From an uncultured Pelagibacteraceae bacterium (GTDB lineage: Bacteria; Pseudomonadota; Alphaproteobacteria; Pelagibacterales; Pelagibacteraceae): 64,000 bases of DNA. The notes under the pieces were generated by a model, which searched no databases, had not been told where the DNA came from, and saw only the letters and a list, made by a program, of their open reading frames with translations. The stretch is from NCBI GenBank assembly GCA_902632315.1, contig CACPCD010000001.1, positions 124,001-188,000 on the forward strand. The letters are read 5' to 3'. Positions within the stretch are counted from its first letter, which is position 1. Every line of letters begins with the position of its first letter. Below are positions 9,344 to 17,854 of this stretch, piece after piece. Position numbers and translations under genes: made by a program.

Positions 9344-10042
9344 GTGAGTAAAAAAATTAGTATAATTCTCTCTACCTTTAATGAAAAGGAATCTATAAAA
9401 TATACAATTGATGAACTAGTTAAATATATTGATAACGTTGAAATAGTCGTAGTGGATGATAATTCACCTGATGGCACTTATGAAGTCTTGAAAGAAATAA
9501 AATATCCAAATATTAAGATATTTAATAGAAAAAAAAACAAAGGTTTAGCAACAGCTTTTCTAACAGGCCTAATAAATACTGAGGGGGAAATTGTTGGATG
9601 GTTAGACTCAAACATGGGAACTTTGGCAAAACATTTTCCAAAAATGATTTCCGAATTATCAAACTCAGATATTGTTTTACTTTCAAGATATGTAAACGGT
9701 GGTAATGATGAGCGAAATTTAATGAGAGTTATGTCGAGTAGAATTATTAATGGATTAGCTAGAATTATATTCAGATCAAAAATTAAAGATTTAAGCAGCG
9801 GTATATTCGTTATGCATAGAAAAGTTTTATTGGATGTAGTGCCTGTAGCTACTGGTCATGGAGAATTTTTTGTGGAATTTTTATATAAAGCTGAGAAAAG
9901 AGGAAATAAAATTTTAGAAATACCATATATTCACCCTGTAGATGTAGAAGGTAATAGTAAAAGTTTTCCAAGTTTACCAAGGTTTTTATTACTTGGTTTT
10001 TTTTATATATTAAGGTTGATACAAGCAATTTTTAGAAGGTAA
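9344..10042 (+). CDS. Glycosyltransferase family 2 (dolichol-phosphate-mannose synthase type)
   Basis: 232 residues, GTG start. The GT-A fold signature is ISIILSTFNEKESIKYTI, then VVVDDNSPDGTYEVL, a variant metal-binding region LDSNMGTLAKHFPKM (DPM-type enzymes usually have DADLQHPPE), and DLSSGIFVMHRKVL. The hydrophobic and basic C-terminus (FFYILRLIQAIFRR) suggests membrane association without full transmembrane helices. Such enzymes load a sugar from a nucleotide donor onto polyprenyl phosphate or another acceptor. The altered DxD segment makes donor and acceptor uncertain. Confidence 0.8.
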   Translation: MSKKISIILSTFNEKESIKYTIDELVKYIDNVEIVVVDDNSPDGTYEVLKEIKYPNIKIFNRKKNKGLATAFLTGLINTEGEIVGWLDSNMGTLAKHFPKMISELSNSDIVLLSRYVNGGNDERNLMRVMSSRIINGLARIIFRSKIKDLSSGIFVMHRKVLLDVVPVATGHGEFFVEFLYKAEKRGNKILEIPYIHPVDVEGNSKSFPSLPRFLLLGFFYILRLIQAIFRR

Positions 10043-10053
10043 ATTTAAAGATA

Positions 10054-10497
10054 ATGATTGAAAAAATAACTCACAAAAAAAAATTACTCGCTTTAATTGT
10101 AAGAAATAAATACAGAAAAAAAAAAGGAATTAATTTTTTCACAGATAAAAAGGCATCACAACAAGTTGGTTTCATGAAACATAAAAAAGATTATGTTATT
10201 TTACCTCATAAACATAACAAACGTAAAAAAACTGCTATTGCCAAAATAGATAGTACTACAGAAGTATTAATAATTCTCAAAGGAATTCTAAGAGTTGATT
10301 TTTACAGTCCTAATGAAAAATATTTGTTTAGTAAAAAACTTTATGAGAGTGATTTAATCATGCTATCAAGTGGTGGCCATGGTTTTAAAATATTAAAAGA
10401 TGTTGAAATGATCGAGGTAAAGCAAGGTCCTTATTTTGTATCAAAAGATAAAGTTAAATTCGATAAAACCGATGAAAGTCAAATCAAAATTAAATAA
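10054..10497 (+). CDS. Cupin-fold protein of sugar biosynthesis type
   Basis: 147 residues with the cupin barrel pattern: LPHKHNKRKK (His ligand pair), TTEVLIILKGILRVDFY, then SSGGHGFKIL. It resembles small WbuC/WxcM-like cupins found in O-antigen clusters, where related proteins isomerise or epimerise dTDP-keto-sugars or help assembly. It lies between the GT2 gene and an aminotransferase, and its 3' end overlaps the latter by 26 bases. The fold call is reasonable; catalytic role not established. Confidence 0.65.
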   Translation: MIEKITHKKKLLALIVRNKYRKKKGINFFTDKKASQQVGFMKHKKDYVILPHKHNKRKKTAIAKIDSTTEVLIILKGILRVDFYSPNEKYLFSKKLYESDLIMLSSGGHGFKILKDVEMIEVKQGPYFVSKDKVKFDKTDESQIKIK

Positions 10498-11605
10498 AAA
10501 ATTTATTTCAGTTAGTACACCACATATATCAAATCAAGATATTAAATCTGTTGTAAATGTTCTTAAAAAAGGCTGGATATCATCTGATGGACCTGAAGTA
10601 AAAACTTTCGAAAAAAAATTTTCAAAAAAAATTAAAAGAAAGTTTTCTGTCGCTGTATCAAGTGGAACAGCAGCACTAGAAATTGCAATTAAATCACTTA
10701 ATTTAAATAAAAATGATGAAGTAATTATTCCTAATTTTACAATAATTTCAAATGCATTGGCAGTTATCAAACAAAAAGCAAAACCAGTTTTAATTGATTG
10801 TGATATGAAAACTTGGAATATGAAATTAGAAGATTTAGAAAAAAAAATTACAAAAAAAACAAAAGCAATAATAATTACTCATATTTACTCTTTTTCTAAT
10901 GACATGGACAAGATTAAAAAAATTTGTAAAAAAAAAGGAATATTTTTAATAGAGGATGCTGCTGAAGTCATAGGATTAAAATACAAAGATAAATATTGTG
11001 GATCATTCGGTGACATAAGTACTTTTAGTTTTTATGCTAATAAGCAATTAACCACAGGTGAGGGTGGTATGATTTCTACAAATAATATTAGATTATTCAA
11101 AAAATGTAAGTCATTAAGAAATTTATGTTTCGGAAATAAACAAAGATTTAATCATGAAGATATTGGATGGAATTACAGATTAACAAATATTCAAGCCACA
11201 TTGGGAATAAGTCAGTTAGAAAGACTTGATAAGGTTGTTAGAAAGAAAATGTACATTGGAAATTATTATTATAAAAGATTATCTACAAATAAGAATATAT
11301 ATATGACTCCACCTAAAATCTCTTTTTCAAAAAATATTTATTGGGTAGTGGGAATAGTCATAAAGAATAAAAAGGTTTTAGCTTCAAGTATTATTAAAAA
11401 ATTAGCCAAATTTGGAATTGGTGCTAGACCTTTTTTTTGGCCAATGCATGAACAAAAAATTTTTAAAAAAATGAAAATTTTCGATAATACAAAATATCCT
11501 AATTCGTCATATTTAGGACGATATGGTTTTTATATCCCATCTCATCCAAAAATTAGTAATACTGAGATGAATTTTGTAATATCTAAAATTAATGGATTAT
11601 TATAA
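10472..11605 (+). CDS. DegT/DnrJ/EryC1/StrS sugar aminotransferase
   Basis: PLP-dependent aminotransferase that makes an amino-sugar from an NDP-keto-sugar. The 378 residues from the ATG at 10472 (MKVKSKLNKKF) match the family length; the track's TTG start adds twelve residues lying inside the cupin gene. Visible motifs: SSGTAALEIAI, the EDAAEVIG block carrying the PLP-binding Asp, the Schiff-base lysine in FSFYANKQLTTGEGG, and NYRLTNIQATLGISQL. With a 4,6-dehydratase nearby, it would supply a 4-amino or 3-amino-6-deoxy sugar. Confidence 0.88.
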   Translation: MKVKSKLNKKFISVSTPHISNQDIKSVVNVLKKGWISSDGPEVKTFEKKFSKKIKRKFSVAVSSGTAALEIAIKSLNLNKNDEVIIPNFTIISNALAVIKQKAKPVLIDCDMKTWNMKLEDLEKKITKKTKAIIITHIYSFSNDMDKIKKICKKKGIFLIEDAAEVIGLKYKDKYCGSFGDISTFSFYANKQLTTGEGGMISTNNIRLFKKCKSLRNLCFGNKQRFNHEDIGWNYRLTNIQATLGISQLERLDKVVRKKMYIGNYYYKRLSTNKNIYMTPPKISFSKNIYWVVGIVIKNKKVLASSIIKKLAKFGIGARPFFWPMHEQKIFKKMKIFDNTKYPNSSYLGRYGFYIPSHPKISNTEMNFVISKINGLL

Positions 11606-11673
11606 TAAAAAATTTACTTATTCATCTTGTTCAATTATAAATATTAGCCTAAACACTCATAATAACAATGTAT
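11604..11673 (+). promoter_or_regulatory. Copy 1 of the tRNA-Leu promoter region
   Basis: The stretch 11613-11660 matches 23940-23987, upstream of the intact tRNA-Leu, at 45 of 48 positions. It includes a TTTACT -35-like and a TATAAA -10-like hexamer about 17 bp apart. It lies directly upstream of the decayed tRNA-Leu fragment and the oxygenase gene at 11718, for which it is the likely promoter. Confidence 0.75.
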
Positions 11674-11718
11674 GCCTTAGAGATGAAATTGATTGATAGA
11701 AAGGGCTTCAAATATTGA
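11674..11718 (+). pseudogene. Decayed 5' half of tRNA-Leu
   Basis: An ungapped alignment to the first 45 bases of the intact tRNA-Leu(UAA) at 24001 gives about 33 identities, including TGAAATTG (D-arm region) and AAAGG.CTT.AAAT (anticodon arm). The acceptor stem is broken by substitutions, and the 3' half of the tRNA is absent. The fragment ends exactly at the ATG of the following gene. It cannot fold into a tRNA and is a relic of duplication. Confidence 0.72.
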
Positions 11719-12470
11719 TGATTTATTTTAATAAAGAAATTACTGAAATAAAAAAACAACCAATTTCTATATTCAAAATTGACAATTTTTTTGATTTAGA
11801 TTTTTATCTAGAGATAAAAAAAGTTTTTTATAAAATTGATCCTGAAGAATTAAGTTTGACAAAAAATTTTGGTAAAAAATCAATTAGTTCATTGGAATTG
11901 TCCTATGAAGATGAAAATCAGAGGAAAATATTAGAAAAGTTAAATCAGGTTTTTTTAAGTAAAGATTTTTTTAATTTTTTTGTAAAAAAAATATATTTAA
12001 ATAATATTAAAACGCAAAAAAATATTCTAAGAAAAATAAAGTATACAAGACTCCCAATGTTAAATAATAAAAAAAAATCAATATTTGATTTTTTATTTTC
12101 AAAAATCTCAGTAAGTTATCAATTGAGTTATATCAAAAATAATGGTGGCATTGTTCCTCATGTTGACTCTCAAAGAAAATATCTATCCTTAATGTTATAT
12201 TTTCCAGATAATGAAGAGAAAGAAATTGATTATGGAACAACTTTTTGGGAATCAAATGCTCCAAATTTTACAAATACTCACATTCAAGACAAAGAAAAAA
12301 TCAGTGATTTTAAAACCAAAAGTAAAAAGTTATATAAGACTCAATTTAATTCTAATTGTTTATATGGTTTTTTAAGAAATGATTTTTCTTGGCATAGTGT
12401 AGAACCTGTTAATATAGATGCAAATTACATAAGAAAATCAATAAATATTAATTTTCTTTATGATAACTAA
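11718..12470 (+). CDS. 2OG-Fe(II) oxygenase-like protein
   Basis: 250 residues from the ATG at 11718 (the track used the preceding TTG). The C-terminal half has the double-stranded beta-helix signature: GGIVPHVDSQRKYLSLMLYF gives the HxD iron ligands, WHSVEPV the distal His, and RKSININF the Arg that binds 2-oxoglutarate. Similar proteins occur in marine bacterial glycan clusters and in phages; the substrate is unknown. The gene starts immediately after a copy of the tRNA-Leu promoter and a dead tRNA fragment. It overlaps the next gene by 11 bases. Confidence 0.72.
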   Translation: MIYFNKEITEIKKQPISIFKIDNFFDLDFYLEIKKVFYKIDPEELSLTKNFGKKSISSLELSYEDENQRKILEKLNQVFLSKDFFNFFVKKIYLNNIKTQKNILRKIKYTRLPMLNNKKKSIFDFLFSKISVSYQLSYIKNNGGIVPHVDSQRKYLSLMLYFPDNEEKEIDYGTTFWESNAPNFTNTHIQDKEKISDFKTKSKKLYKTQFNSNCLYGFLRNDFSWHSVEPVNIDANYIRKSININFLYDN

Positions 12471-13299
12471 AAGTAAGAATAAGCTAAATCAAATATTTAA
12501 AAAAATTTTTCTCAAAAAACTCTATCAAAGACTTTACAGTTATTATTTAGTTTTAAGACATCCTAAAAAAGAACTACCAAATTATATTTTAAGAAAAAAA
12601 TACTTTGTTCAAGATGATAAGAAAAATAATCTTTTTTCATTAAGGTTAATGGGAGGTGCGATTCTCGCAAGAGGAACCACATTTTATACTAAAGAGCCTG
12701 AAACCGTAAATTGGATTAGAAACTTTAATAAGGAGTCTGTTTTTTTTGATATTGGAGCTAATATTGGAATTTATAGTTTATTTGCTGCCAGACTTAATCA
12801 TAGTACAGTATCTTTTGAGCCAGAAAGTCATAACTTTGCGGCATTAAATATAAATATTAATGACAATAATTTTGAAAAAAAAATTATTTCATATCCAATT
12901 TCTCTAGATGAAAAGATGAAAATATCACAATTAAATATTTTTAAGTTTAGATTTGGAAGCTCAGGACATTCATTTGATAGATCAATAAACTCTAAAGGAA
13001 AAGATTTTGATACATCACATATACAAGGAAGTATATCTATTACGCTTGATAAGTTTTGTGAAGAAACAAATATTTACCCAGATCATGTTAAAATAGATGT
13101 AGATGGTAATGAACTTAGAGTTGTAAAGGGAATGAAAGATTTGTTAGCTTCAAAAAAAATAAAATCTATATTAATTGAACTAGACAGATCGTATTCTGAA
13201 CACATAGAAGTTGTTAGTATATTAAAGTCATTTGATTATAAATTGATTTATAAAAATGATAAAGATGGTGTTTCTAATCATATATTCAATCGTAATTAA
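12460..13299 (+). CDS. FkbM-family methyltransferase
   Basis: 279 residues. An N-terminal extension of about 75 residues precedes the Rossmann domain, which shows VFFDIGANIGIYSLFAARL, SFEPESHNFAALNIN and the family block HVKIDVDGNELRVVKGM. It overlaps the oxygenase gene by 11 bases, so the two are translated together from the tRNA-Leu promoter copy. It converges on the next FkbM gene with 3 bases between stops. Confidence 0.8.
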   Translation: MITKSKNKLNQIFKKIFLKKLYQRLYSYYLVLRHPKKELPNYILRKKYFVQDDKKNNLFSLRLMGGAILARGTTFYTKEPETVNWIRNFNKESVFFDIGANIGIYSLFAARLNHSTVSFEPESHNFAALNININDNNFEKKIISYPISLDEKMKISQLNIFKFRFGSSGHSFDRSINSKGKDFDTSHIQGSISITLDKFCEETNIYPDHVKIDVDGNELRVVKGMKDLLASKKIKSILIELDRSYSEHIEVVSILKSFDYKLIYKNDKDGVSNHIFNRN

Positions 13300-13302
13300 A
13301 TT

Positions 13303-14028
13303 TTAATTTTTTTTCTTAAACAATATTTCTGTATGGTTTTTATTAGGTGAAGTTGACGAGTAAAAATTTTTTCCATTCAACCATTCTGACAGTTCGTTCC
13401 ACAAAACACCACCATCATAATAATTAATCTTGCTCACTTCTACCGAAAGCGAATTACAAAATTTTAGAGAATTTTCAGCTCCTTTAAAAGCTAGAAGTTC
13501 TGCACCTTGTAAATCAACTACCCAGTGATTGTACTCTTTAACGTTAATATTATTCTTTTTTAAAACAGTATCCAATTTAGTCATTTTTAATTTTATTTTA
13601 CTTCCCATATGAATTTTGCGACCTTCCCAACCTTTCTCTATAACTTCATTGCTAAAATTGAAGAGAGAAGAGCTCGCAGAATCATTACTAGAAATAAAGA
13701 AATCTTTTTGAACATCATCCTGATCACCGAGTAAAGCATGGAAAGCTTTTTGATCACCATAAAAGTACAAATTATCTTCTAGCTGGTCAAAAATATGCGG
13801 AACTGCTTCAAACCATATAACTTTCTTTCCAAACCAATTATATACTTCTGCCTCGGTTCCTTTATGAGCACCTAGATGTAAAATACCTGTTGATTTATTT
13901 ATACAATCTAAAGTTTCTAAGTCGATCTTACCGTAAGGATTAGATTTATAAGGAGGTCCTATTCTGATTAATTTAAAACCTAACGATCTTAATATTTTTT
14001 TAATTATTCTTTTTAAAATATATATCAT
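13303..14028 (-). CDS. FkbM-family methyltransferase (divergent)
   Basis: 241 residues. Motif I is changed to GILHLGAHKGTEAEVYNWF, followed by VIWFEAVPHIFDQLEDNL and WVVDLQGAELLAFKGAENSL in place of KIDVEGxExxVLxG. This LHLGAH subfamily is widespread in FkbM proteins of marine bacteria. Base composition is slightly less extreme than that of the neighbouring glycan genes. Start ATG at 14028, with Lys/Arg-rich first residues. Probably methylates a sugar, by family and context only. Confidence 0.74.
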   Translation of the reverse strand: MIYILKRIIKKILRSLGFKLIRIGPPYKSNPYGKIDLETLDCINKSTGILHLGAHKGTEAEVYNWFGKKVIWFEAVPHIFDQLEDNLYFYGDQKAFHALLGDQDDVQKDFFISSNDSASSSLFNFSNEVIEKGWEGRKIHMGSKIKLKMTKLDTVLKKNNINVKEYNHWVVDLQGAELLAFKGAENSLKFCNSLSVEVSKINYYDGGVLWNELSEWLNGKNFYSSTSPNKNHTEILFKKKN

Positions 14029-14064
14029 TTAATAAATGAGTAATAAATTAACATATAGATATAG

Positions 14065-14112
14065 AGATAAAATAAAAAAATTTTACTTATTATTCTTGTT
14101 CAATTATAAATA
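14065..14112 (+). promoter_or_regulatory. Copy 2 of the tRNA-Leu promoter region
   Basis: The 48 bases match 23923-23970 at 45 positions (AGATAAAATAAAAAAATTTT and ATTATAAATA are shared). This copy extends further upstream than copy 1 but stops just after the -10-like TATAAA. No tRNA remnant follows. It ends 4 bases before the ATG of the gene at 14117, so it would produce an almost leaderless mRNA or start further in. Confidence 0.72.
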
Positions 14113-14116
14113 GTTG

Positions 14117-15502
14117 ATGATACTTAAAATTTTGAGTGCAAAATCAAAAAAAGCTATAGGATTACTTGCTTTACTGGCATCGCTCGGAAGTTTTATTGCA
14201 GATGTGCTTCAGCCGTTAGCACCATTTTCTAAATATATTTTCTTTTTAGCTGTATTTTTATTAATCGTTTTTAGGTTATTAAATTTTTACAAAAAAGGTA
14301 TTTATGAAAAATTTTCTTTTATAATTATCTTTTTTTGGTTAGTTGCAATAATGAGTGGAGCTGTTTATTTAACAAAACAAAATTCTTTCAAAAAAAATGG
14401 TTTATTTGCAAACTTATTCCCATCAATACAAGAAGCTCAAAGTGGTCTTGGTATAATAGAAAAAGACTTAAGTGACATAAAAACCACAACAAATGAGATT
14501 AAAGAGGAAACTAAAGAAATTACAAAAAAACTTGAAAAAATTGAAAAAAAAATAGACTTTAATCAAAGAACAGAATTAGATCAGACAAAATTACCATTAA
14601 AATATAAAGTAAATTTTAATAAAAATAACGAAATAAGTATTTTCTTTCAGCCAGTTGAGTCCCCAAGAGAATTTTATGTAAGTAATGACGATGGAAAAAA
14701 TTTCAATTCTTTGGGATTTTTCGATGAAATTGACCAAAGGACAGGATTAAATTTACCAAAAAACAATTTTTCTTTTTCTTCCACAGAAAAGTATAAAAAT
14801 TTACAAGTTAAATATTTGGATATAAATTCTGTAATAAAAGGACCGTTCGAACTAAATATTGATTTAATTCAAGAATTTAAAATTTATCAAAAGAAAAAAA
14901 TTAAAAACAGTAAAAACAAATGGGTGCAAATAAATAATTATTCATGGTCAACTAATAATTTAGGCAATGCAGATCCATCTAAAGATACGAATATTTATGG
15001 TGATTGGAACATATCTTTTCTTTTAAAAAATAGATGTGCATTAAAATCAGTAATAATTAAACTTGACGACAAATACTATATGAGAGGTTTAGGATTTAAT
15101 AATACCCATAAAACAATTAGGCTTTATGAAAGCTCTTTTAAAGAAAAAAAAATTGTTTTACCTAATTGTGATTTAGAATTAAAAAATTATGACTTTAAAG
15201 AAGACTATAAACCGAGTAAATATATCACTAAATCGTCTTATAAAACAACAGATGCCTTTACTGGTAAAGAAATAGAAAGAAATATAAATTTACCCTCAAA
15301 AATTTGGGAAAAAAAATTTTCAGAAATTTCAATTAAATATTCCGAAATCTTAGATTTATTAAAATATGAAGATATGAACTTGGAAACAATTTATAATGAT
15401 ACATATGCAAAAGGGCCTTTGAGAGAAATAGCAATAAGAGTCGAATATTTTGATGGAGAGAGTTCAATTTTTGAAAAATTTGTGAATTTAAATAAGAACT
15501 AA
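14117..15502 (+). CDS. Membrane-anchored coiled-coil protein of unknown function
   Basis: 461 residues from the ATG at 14117 (TTG at 14114 in the track). Three hydrophobic segments lie at about residues 14-90 (LLALLASLGSFIADVL, YIFFLAVFLLIVFRLL, FIIIFFWLVAIMSGAVYL). A coiled coil rich in Lys/Glu follows at about 118-155 (TNEIKEETKEITKKLEKIEK). A long, probably beta-rich domain to the end carries Trp and Tyr. I recognise no catalytic motif. The topology suggests a large domain held at the membrane surface by a stalk. First gene of the island, directly behind tRNA-Leu promoter copy 2. Confidence 0.6.
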   Translation: MILKILSAKSKKAIGLLALLASLGSFIADVLQPLAPFSKYIFFLAVFLLIVFRLLNFYKKGIYEKFSFIIIFFWLVAIMSGAVYLTKQNSFKKNGLFANLFPSIQEAQSGLGIIEKDLSDIKTTTNEIKEETKEITKKLEKIEKKIDFNQRTELDQTKLPLKYKVNFNKNNEISIFFQPVESPREFYVSNDDGKNFNSLGFFDEIDQRTGLNLPKNNFSFSSTEKYKNLQVKYLDINSVIKGPFELNIDLIQEFKIYQKKKIKNSKNKWVQINNYSWSTNNLGNADPSKDTNIYGDWNISFLLKNRCALKSVIIKLDDKYYMRGLGFNNTHKTIRLYESSFKEKKIVLPNCDLELKNYDFKEDYKPSKYITKSSYKTTDAFTGKEIERNINLPSKIWEKKFSEISIKYSEILDLLKYEDMNLETIYNDTYAKGPLREIAIRVEYFDGESSIFEKFVNLNKN

Positions 15503-15541
15503 TTTACTTGCAATATTTATCATAATTGATAATTCTTAAGT

Positions 15542-15901
15542 ATGAATTTTCAGCAATCTATAGAAAAATGTTTTAAAAATTATGCCAATTTCAATGGTCG
15601 AGCTAAAAGATCTGAGTTATGGTTTTTTTATCTCTTTGTAATATTAGTTGGTATGGCAACTGGGATTATAGATTTTATTATCGATCCTACTGGTAATTTT
15701 GTACTTTTTAATTCTATAGCTTCACTAGCTTTACTTATTCCTCAATTTTCAGTTGGTAGTCGTAGATTACACGATATTGGTAAATCTGGTTGGTGGCAAT
15801 TATTATACCTAACAATCATTGGAGGTATTGTAGTTCTAGTTTGGTTTGCAACTGATACAGTAAAGAAAAAAAATCAATTTGGTCCTGTACCTAAAAAATA
15901 A
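15542..15901 (+). CDS. DUF805 family membrane protein
   Basis: 119 residues with the DUF805 pattern: N-terminal FKNYANFNGRAKRSELWFFYLF, a hydrophobic core with several short helices, then SRRLHDIGKSGWWQLL and a C-terminal helix ending in basic residues. Such proteins are small inner-membrane proteins without a defined biochemical role. A second DUF805 gene of different sequence lies at 17851 on the other strand. Six bases separate it from the PrsW-like gene. Confidence 0.86.
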   Translation: MNFQQSIEKCFKNYANFNGRAKRSELWFFYLFVILVGMATGIIDFIIDPTGNFVLFNSIASLALLIPQFSVGSRRLHDIGKSGWWQLLYLTIIGGIVVLVWFATDTVKKKNQFGPVPKK

Positions 15902-15906
15902 TTTAA

Positions 15907-16566
15907 TTGTTTTTATTGTTTTTAACCGTAGCGCCTTCTTTTTTTATATTACTTTATTTAGTTAAAAGTGATCGTTTCCCCGAACCAACAGAAAAGATTA
16001 TAAAAACATTTCTTTGGGGTGTTGTTATTATTATACCTGCAGCTATTGCAAATGACTTGTTAATAAGTAATTGGAGTTTATTAAAAATTAGTGATTCAGT
16101 TTCTCATTCTTTTTTATCAGCTGGACCTATAGAGGAAGGGTTAAAGTTTTTAATTCTTACAAGTATAATTTCAAAATATAAGGATTACGATCACCCTGTA
16201 GATGGAATAGTTTATTGTGTCTGTTTATCTCAAGGTTTTGCGTCTTTAGAAAATATTTATTATATATACTTATTATATGGATCTTCATTTGAAATAGCTG
16301 TCTTAAGGGCTATTACTGCCGTCCCCGCACATGCAATGTTTGGTGCAATCATGGGTATTTTTTATTCACACCATCTATTAGCTAAAAAAAAAGAAGACAA
16401 AAAAATGTTTTTTGCGCTATCAATCATTGTGCCCATTCTGTTACATAGTTTTTATAATTATTTTATGTATACAACTCCGATTCTAGCAATTGTTTTACTT
16501 GGCACAGGAATCTATTACAGCTTTACAGTATTTAAAAAATGGAATGAAAAAAAAATTAGAATTTAA
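15907..16566 (+). CDS. PrsW-family intramembrane metalloprotease
   Basis: 219 residues, TTG start. The PrsW/CPBP-type motifs are visible: GPIEEGLKFLIL with the paired Glu, AVPAHAMFGAIMGIFY with its His, and a later VPILLHSFYNYF with the third His, spread over about seven transmembrane helices. In Bacillus, PrsW cleaves an anti-sigma factor. Here the substrate is unknown; neighbouring membrane proteins are candidates. It overlaps the convergent gene at 16556 by 11 bases. Confidence 0.82.
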   Translation: MFLLFLTVAPSFFILLYLVKSDRFPEPTEKIIKTFLWGVVIIIPAAIANDLLISNWSLLKISDSVSHSFLSAGPIEEGLKFLILTSIISKYKDYDHPVDGIVYCVCLSQGFASLENIYYIYLLYGSSFEIAVLRAITAVPAHAMFGAIMGIFYSHHLLAKKKEDKKMFFALSIIVPILLHSFYNYFMYTTPILAIVLLGTGIYYSFTVFKKWNEKKIRI

Positions 16567-17854
16567 CTTCTTTTTTTTTCAAAGTATTTTCATTATCTTT
16601 AAACTTATAGCCCATAAGATTTAAAAGATCATAGTAGTTATTATATCCGATATTATTTTCATTAATTCCAACAACTAAATTAAAATAAAATTTTGATGAA
16701 AAGAAAGAGCTAAAACAACCAGAACGAACACTTAATGTATACTCTTTATTATTCAAGTCAGAGACAATAAATGACTCTGATATATCTTTTTGAGTTTTAT
16801 ATTCCTTAACTATTTTGTTTGCAGCTTCATTGCAGCTATTTATATCGTCATAAACCTCTTTAGAGGAAGCAATTATTCTTATTATAGGTTCTGGATTGTC
16901 ATTTTTATCAATTATTTTATAAGTATAAAAGTAGTATCTTTCAAAAATGTCATTTTTTGTTTCAGGCAAAAATTCATATCGAAAAACTGATACTTTTAAT
17001 TTTTTAAAGTTTTCATAAAAAAATTCAACTGTAGGATCAAATCTATCTTTTTCTGTAATAATATCGTCATAATTTTTTTTTAAACTTAAAAACCTTATAT
17101 TAAATAGACTAGAATTTTTTTCTATCTTCTTTTTTCTTAACAAATTTTTTTCTAGAGAGACTATTGATTTATTCTCATTTTCAATATTTGTTATACTTTG
17201 CTCAATTATTGATAAAATTTTCTCATTGTAAGAAATTAACAATTGAGATGATTTTTTTAGAGAATTATTATGATTTTCATTCAATGAATAATTCAATAGT
17301 GTTCTGAAATTTGACAATTCTAAAAGAAAAACCTCTAAATTTTTCTCTATTTGAAATAATAAATCATTACAAGCTTTATCTTTATTGATTTTTTTATTGT
17401 TAAGATCATCGTTTTCAATAACTATTATGCTACTTTTACAAGTATCTTTTAATTTTAAAAATAAAATATTAAATTTACGTAAAAATGTATTTGTATTTTT
17501 TATTGCATTAGCAGAACTTTCTTTTTGTTCAAAATATATATTTTTATAATTTTGATATTCCTCGTAAGTAAACTTTTTTCCAAACATACCTTTTTTTTCA
17601 CCAGTTGCATTTTGGAGGCTATATAAAACTCTATTATAATGTTCAAGAAGGCTAGAGCCACATTGGACAGCAACACATGTGTTAAAAGCATTTTCATTAT
17701 CCCTTCTAAAAATATCCTCATATCTATTAAATTCACCACGGTTCCAGCTATTATAAATTAATTCAAAATCATTAGAGATTTTTTCAAAATTTGTAGAAGC
17801 GTTTACATTAAAAATAAAAAATAAGGATAAGAAATATAAGTATAAAAATTTCAT
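16556..17854 (-). CDS. Exported protein of unknown function
   Basis: 432 residues with a clear signal peptide (MKFLYLYFLSLFFIFNVNAS), so it is probably periplasmic or outer-membrane associated. The mature part has a Cys pair in NTCVAVQCGSSLL, long helical and coiled-coil stretches between about residues 150 and 270, and a C-terminal beta-like region with two further Cys. I recognise no family. Its start overlaps the stop of the upstream DUF805 gene by 4 bases, so these two form a minus-strand pair. It converges with the PrsW-like gene. Confidence 0.6.
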   Translation of the reverse strand: MKFLYLYFLSLFFIFNVNASTNFEKISNDFELIYNSWNRGEFNRYEDIFRRDNENAFNTCVAVQCGSSLLEHYNRVLYSLQNATGEKKGMFGKKFTYEEYQNYKNIYFEQKESSANAIKNTNTFLRKFNILFLKLKDTCKSSIIVIENDDLNNKKINKDKACNDLLFQIEKNLEVFLLELSNFRTLLNYSLNENHNNSLKKSSQLLISYNEKILSIIEQSITNIENENKSIVSLEKNLLRKKKIEKNSSLFNIRFLSLKKNYDDIITEKDRFDPTVEFFYENFKKLKVSVFRYEFLPETKNDIFERYYFYTYKIIDKNDNPEPIIRIIASSKEVYDDINSCNEAANKIVKEYKTQKDISESFIVSDLNNKEYTLSVRSGCFSSFFSSKFYFNLVVGINENNIGYNNYYDLLNLMGYKFKDNENTLKKKEVKF

